The notes beneath the pieces were generated by a model. That model made no database searches. It was not told where the DNA came from and worked only from the letters and a program-made list of their open reading frames with translations. Of a DNA stretch of 9,821 bases, positions 6,912 to 9,821 are shown piece after piece. This stretch comes from Actinomycetota bacterium (lineage in GTDB: Bacteria > Actinomycetota > Thermoleophilia > Gaiellales > Gaiellaceae): assembly GCA_005884155.1 (NCBI GenBank), contig VAXD01000038.1, positions 573-10,393 of the forward strand. Reading direction: 5' to 3'. The first letter of the stretch is position 1; every line of letters starts with the position of its first letter. The position numbers and the translations under genes were made by a program.

Positions 6912-8621
6912 TTACGCGGCGTCCTCGTAGAGATTCTCGCCGCGGTGGAGGCGCCTGGCGATCTCGTACGTCTGCCGTTGCGAGCGGTCGGTCGGCGCAT
7001 GCGCCGCGAGATAGCGCGCGGCCGCGATCAGCGGCAGCCGTTCGTCGTCCGTGCCCCGCAGGAGCTCGTGCTGGCGGACGGCCGCCTCGACGCACTGGAT
7101 CGTGTGGAAGTTCCGGTCCTCGCGCAGCAGGCACGAGCCGAGGGCCGCGACCAGCTCGTCCGGGTCGCCGCCGTACGAGGCCACGAGCGTCGCAGCCTCG
7201 TCGACCCGCTGCTGCTTGTCGAGCAGGTGCGGCAGCTCCGTGAGCACGCCGTGGCCGTCCGCCGCCGCCGGAAGCCGCGTCGCGGGCACGTTCAGGAAGC
7301 GGTCGAGGTGGACGCTCATCGCCGCATCGAGCACCCCGCGCAGGAGCTCGCGGGAAGGCGAGCGGCGTAGGCCCTGCTCGACCGCGTTCGCGAACGTGAA
7401 GGTGTGCAGCGCCGTGTCCCAGTCGCCGAACTCGTTCGTCGTCGGGAAGCGGGCGATCCGCATCGCCGCCGCGAACGTGACGGCCGACGCGAGCTCGACC
7501 GCCGACGCGCCCGCCCGCAGCGCCGCGAGCAGCGCCTCGAGGATCTCTGCCGCCTCCCCCGAGAGAATTGTCTCGACCAGCTCGGCGCGGCCGCCCCAGC
7601 CCCCGCGGCCCGGCTCCGGAAGGCGTTCGAACGCATCCTCGAGCAGCGCAATCAGGTCGACCGGGTTGCGCCAGGCATTCGACTCCTCCATCCGCGCAGA
7701 GAACGCGAGCAGGGCCGGCAGCGAGGCGAGCACCGCGTCTGCCCGCTCCCACCCCGCGACGTCGAGCGCCTCGAGGGCCTTGTTGACGAAATCGAGCGTG
7801 TGACCGTTGTCGAGATAGCGGTGGTCGGTCGCGGCGGCGAAGAGCATGTCCGCGAGCTGCTCCCGTGTCGCCCCCGCGCGAACCGCCGAGACCAGTGCAC
7901 GCTCGGCCCCCTCGGCGTCACGCACCTCGACGAAGCGGCGGAACCAGCGCGCAAGCCGCTCAGGGTCGCCGGCGCCCGGAAGCGGCTGGAGCGGGAAGCG
8001 CGGCTCGAAGCCCGCGGAGTCCGTCGCGACGTCGGTGAGTCCGTGGTAGAGCGCGGCTGCGCGATCCTCCGCCGCGACGCGGGGCATCAGGTTCATCAGG
8101 CAGGTGAGAGTGGTGAGCCCGCGATTCCAGCCGTCGGCGCGGCGCCAGACGCCGAAGTCGAGACCCGCGCGGAAGGCGTCGACCCCGCTCGGGTCAGCCT
8201 CGACGAGCACGATCGCGGCCTTTGCGACGACAAGCGAGATGTTGCGCTCCAGTCCGACCTGCAGCCGTCCCCGCTGATGTTCGACGGGGTCACGCCGCGG
8301 CGTCAAGTCGACGTAGACGTCGTCGCCCTCGACCTCGACGGGGAAGCGGCGGAGCTCGTCGGCGAACTGGTCGAACGTCCCGCCGGTGCAGAGGTCGAAG
8401 CGCGCGTGGTGCCAGTGACAGGTCAGGATCCCGTCCGCGATCGAGCCGCGGTGCAGCGGGAAGCCCATGTGCGGGCAGCGGTTGTCGACCGCATAGACAT
8501 CGTCGCCGTCCGCAAAGAGACAGAGCGTGTGCCGGTCGACGTGGACGACAAGCCGTCCGGCCGCGCGCAGCTCCGTGAGGGATGCGGCGCGGACGAGACG
8601 TTCGGGGGCGATGGTCGCCAT
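6912..8621 (-). CDS. Rieske [2Fe-2S] protein with large helical domain carrying three His-Thr motifs
   Basis: The 569-residue protein begins with a Rieske domain (about 5-108). Its cluster ligands are C49-P-H51 and C68-H-W-H71, sixteen residues apart. The spacing and the lack of the extra disulfide cysteines fit ferredoxin/oxygenase-type rather than bc1-type Rieske domains. Residues about 125-569 are helical and unlike ring-hydroxylase catalytic domains. They contain three related segments: DNGHTLDFVN (H274), TALHTFTFAN (H406) and RNFHTIQCVE (H506), each preceded by a helix with Glu/Gln-Leu-Ala/Val. The GDPERLARWFRRF to GHT stretch reminds me of questin oxidase-like proteins, which is weak evidence. 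A GTG at 8639 is in frame, but AGGAGG sits five bases before ATG 8621, and that ATG shares its A with the stop of the upstream gene. Electron transfer to the helical domain is the inferred role; the substrate is unknown. Confidence 0.82.
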   Translation of the reverse strand: MATIAPERLVRAASLTELRAAGRLVVHVDRHTLCLFADGDDVYAVDNRCPHMGFPLHRGSIADGILTCHWHHARFDLCTGGTFDQFADELRRFPVEVEGDDVYVDLTPRRDPVEHQRGRLQVGLERNISLVVAKAAIVLVEADPSGVDAFRAGLDFGVWRRADGWNRGLTTLTCLMNLMPRVAAEDRAAALYHGLTDVATDSAGFEPRFPLQPLPGAGDPERLARWFRRFVEVRDAEGAERALVSAVRAGATREQLADMLFAAATDHRYLDNGHTLDFVNKALEALDVAGWERADAVLASLPALLAFSARMEESNAWRNPVDLIALLEDAFERLPEPGRGGWGGRAELVETILSGEAAEILEALLAALRAGASAVELASAVTFAAAMRIARFPTTNEFGDWDTALHTFTFANAVEQGLRRSPSRELLRGVLDAAMSVHLDRFLNVPATRLPAAADGHGVLTELPHLLDKQQRVDEAATLVASYGGDPDELVAALGSCLLREDRNFHTIQCVEAAVRQHELLRGTDDERLPLIAAARYLAAHAPTDRSQRQTYEIARRLHRGENLYEDAA

Positions 8622-8995
8622 CATGTCCTCCTCTTCCACCAGTAGCGAGGGTCGTCGGGTTCTGCCGCGGCGAGCTCGTCGAGAGTGACGCCGCGGTACT
8701 GCTCGAGCGTGAACGACACTTGCGCAGCGAAGCCGACGGCGGTGAGCGCAAACGTCAACGGATGAACTTCGATGTGCCAGCCCGCAAGCGGCCCGGCGTC
8801 ATCGAACAGCGCTTGCTCTTCTTCGGAACGCACGTCCAGCACCACCGCGCCGCCGTGCACGCCGAGAAAATGGTCGTGCCAGACCGCGAGCCCGCGCCGC
8901 CGGTCGGCGACGTACTCGTTAACGAGGTCGGCCGCATCTCCGGCGGTCGTCCCTGCGGGCGCGACCGCGTAGACCAGGTGGCAGCGTCCGCTCAT
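8621..8995 (-). CDS. Small conserved protein of unknown function, first gene of the SoxR-linked operon
   Basis: The 124-residue soluble protein has no signal peptide or membrane helix. The predicted order is strand (CHLVYAVAP), helix (AADLVNEYVADRRRG), strand with AVWHDHFLGVHGGAVVLDV (37-55), helix (EEEQALFDDAG), strand (GWHIEVHPLTFAL, 72-84), then a helix ending TLEQYRG. That alternation fits a ferredoxin-like or dimeric alpha/beta barrel fold, as in ABM or YCII proteins. The clustered H40, D41, H42 and H74, H78 could be functional. I recall similar actinobacterial proteins but no assigned function. ATG 8995 lies about where transcription from the SoxR-type promoter should begin, so the mRNA may be leaderless. 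It is translationally coupled to the Rieske gene (shared base in TGATG), which suggests the two act together. Confidence 0.72.
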   Translation of the reverse strand: MSGRCHLVYAVAPAGTTAGDAADLVNEYVADRRRGLAVWHDHFLGVHGGAVVLDVRSEEEQALFDDAGPLAGWHIEVHPLTFALTAVGFAAQVSFTLEQYRGVTLDELAAAEPDDPRYWWKRRT

Positions 8996-9003
8996 CAGCC
9001 CGG

Positions 9004-9034
9004 AGGCTAGAAGCTCAAGTAATGTTTAAGTCAA
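9004..9034 (-). promoter_or_regulatory. MerR-type promoter with 19-base spacer for the Rieske operon
   Basis: Read on the minus strand, -35 TTGACT (9034-9029) is followed by exactly 19 bases and then TAGCCT (9009-9004) as a weak -10. Spacers of 19-20 bases are the hallmark of promoters activated by MerR-family proteins, which untwist the DNA. The expected start of transcription is about 8995-8998, at the ATG of the first gene. A SoxR-box-like dyad fills the spacer. The layout is seen in the sequence; its function is inferred from family knowledge. Confidence 0.6.
9013..9030. promoter_or_regulatory. SoxR-box-like operator
   Basis: The left half CTCAAGT equals the half-site of the Escherichia coli soxS operator (CCTCAAGTTAACTTGAGG). 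The right half, TTTAAG, is degenerate against the expected TTGAGG. In all 12 of 18 positions match. It lies between the -35 and -10 of the divergent promoter, where MerR-family dimers bind, and four bases before the soxR start, so it may also control soxR itself. Confidence 0.6.
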
Positions 9035-9571
9035 GTGGCCGAGTCAGAGCTCGCGATCGGAGATGTGGCGGAGCGAAGCGGCGTCGCTCCCTCTGCGATC
9101 CGCTTCTACGAGGCTGAGGGGCTGATCGCCTCGCGCCGCACGAGCGGCAACCAGCGCCGCTACGACCGCCCCGTTCTGCGCCGTCTTGCGCTGATCCAGG
9201 CCGGCCGGGCGGCGGGGATCCCGCTCGAGCAGATCCGCGCCGCACTCGACACGCTTCCGGCCGCCCGGACGCCGACGCGTCGCGACTGGGAACGGTTCTC
9301 CCGCCGCTGGCGCGACGACCTCGACCGCCGGATCGCCACGTTGGAGGCGATCCGCGACCGGATGACGACCTGCATCGGCTGCGGCTGCCTCTCGATCGAC
9401 AAGTGTGAGCTCCTGAACCCCGATGACGAGGCGGCCAGGAAAGGCGCCGGCGCCCACTATCTCGCGCAGCCCAGCCGCCGCGAAGCTCAGTCGGCCGGTC
9501 GAGGGCGCGTGCTGAAGGCGACGCGCCAGTCCGGTTCCGTGCGGCCGTCGATCGAGAGACGCAACTCGTAG
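9035..9571 (+). CDS. soxR: Redox-sensitive transcriptional activator SoxR (MerR family)
   Basis: The N-terminal MerR winged helix (IGDVAERSGVAPSAIRFYEAEGLI, 8-31) carries the SAIRFYE motif, followed by RRYDRPVLRRLALIQAGRAAGIPLEQI and a dimerisation helix (about 82-110). The cluster motif CIGCGCLSIDKC places cysteines at 113, 116, 118 and 124, the exact C-x2-C-x-C-x5-C spacing of SoxR. It holds a [2Fe-2S] cluster whose oxidation by redox-cycling compounds activates transcription. GTG 9035 gives the normal short N-terminus; no Shine-Dalgarno is visible, so leaderless translation is possible. Typical SoxR ends near residue 150. Here about 30 extra residues run antisense through the end of the convergent gene (85-base overlap), which may be a non-conserved extension. 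In actinobacteria SoxR usually controls oxidoreductases and exporters rather than soxS, which fits the divergent operon. Confidence 0.95.
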   Translation: MAESELAIGDVAERSGVAPSAIRFYEAEGLIASRRTSGNQRRYDRPVLRRLALIQAGRAAGIPLEQIRAALDTLPAARTPTRRDWERFSRRWRDDLDRRIATLEAIRDRMTTCIGCGCLSIDKCELLNPDDEAARKGAGAHYLAQPSRREAQSAGRGRVLKATRQSGSVRPSIERRNS

Positions 9572-9821
9572 CGGCCGCCCGCGTCGAGGGGTAGCGGCGG
9601 TACCGTCACCGCGAGCGGCAGGTCGAGCGGAGTGCCGGGCTTCAGACCCGCCGGTCGGCCGATCTCGAAGCCCGCCTCGAAGAAGATCGGCTGCTCGCCT
9701 TCGGGAGTCTCGGTCATCACTGCCTGGCCGTCGCTGTCGATCAGCTCCAAACGGCACTGGTGGTGCTGATTCGTTTGATCCCACGGCACTTCGATCTTGA
9801 TCGCGAGCGCCATCGGCGCGG
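9487..9821 (-). CDS. DUF6941-like protein, probably 5' truncated by window edge
   Basis: A beta-rich, soluble protein fragment with no membrane segment. MALAIKIEVPWDQTNQHHQCRLELIDSDGQ, then FEIGRPAGLKPGTPLDLPLAV, then GGRYELRLSIDG match the pattern I recall for DUF6941: a VPW-x-x-TN motif, a GRP-x-GL-x-PG loop and a final RY-x-L/W-R-L-x-IDG hairpin. The function of that family is unknown to me. ATG 9813 is a possible start, but the frame stays open to the window edge. Family members as I remember them have about 30 residues before this point (an ADYA/GGGW-type strand), so the true start is likely outside the window. The gene is convergent with soxR and overlaps its 3' end by 85 bases. No functional link to its neighbours is evident. 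Confidence 0.68.
   Translation of the reverse strand, partial: APMALAIKIEVPWDQTNQHHQCRLELIDSDGQAVMTETPEGEQPIFFEAGFEIGRPAGLKPGTPLDLPLAVTVPPLPLDAGGRYELRLSIDGRTEPDWRVAFSTRPRPAD

Noticed and set aside
8621..8639. GTG 8639 as start of the Rieske protein
   Set aside because: The bases between it and ATG 8621 contain the AGGAGG ribosome-binding site, and starting at 8621 gives normal spacing and coupling to the upstream stop.
7404..8645. A 413-codon open frame on the plus strand opposite the Rieske gene
   Set aside because: The minus strand encodes an unmistakable Rieske motif over the same bases; the plus-strand product is a charged shadow without recognisable features.

Overview
The window is a dense, very GC-rich stretch of bacterial chromosome with strongly GC-biased third codon positions and almost no intergenic DNA. 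The mix of a class III cyclase-like domain fused to a STAND ATPase, a LytR_C membrane protein, a small secreted Cys-pair protein and a SoxR regulator suggests an actinobacterium, probably of the Thermoleophilia (Gaiellales/Solirubrobacterales). That assignment is inferred from gene content and composition; there is no marker gene.

Left part (1-3776) looks like a cell-surface polysaccharide region. It holds the C-terminal part of an NAD-dependent sugar epimerase/dehydratase, a single-pass membrane protein with a LytR_C domain, a class I SAM methyltransferase, and, convergent to them, a polytopic O-antigen ligase-like protein with a TPR tail. The methyltransferase sits directly behind two copies of a short palindromic repeat (1066-1161). 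Its 3' end runs antisense into the ligase gene, which suggests a frameshift. A 140-base AT-richer divergent gap (3777-3916) carries a 9-base direct repeat and separates the ligase from a small secreted, membrane-anchored protein of unknown function (3917-4450).

Right part (4447-9034) is the most interesting. Three minus-strand genes are packed as an apparent operon: a small unknown, possibly barrel-fold protein (8621-8995), a Rieske protein with a large helical domain containing a recurring His-Thr motif (6912-8621), and a cyclase-like/STAND ATPase/TPR signalling protein (4447-6894). They are divergent from a soxR gene (9035-9571) that has the complete four-cysteine [2Fe-2S] signature. The 39-base gap contains a SoxR-box-like dyad inside a -35/-10 pair with the long 19-base spacer typical of MerR-family promoters, and it faces the three-gene operon. 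The simplest reading is a redox-cycler-responsive operon in which SoxR switches on a putative quinone- or aromatic-modifying Rieske protein, a small partner and a signalling ATPase. I do not recognise this combination as a described system.

The right edge holds a minus-strand gene of probable DUF6941 type, likely cut at its 5' end by the window. No rRNA, tRNA, CRISPR array, transposase gene or convincing intrinsic terminator was seen.
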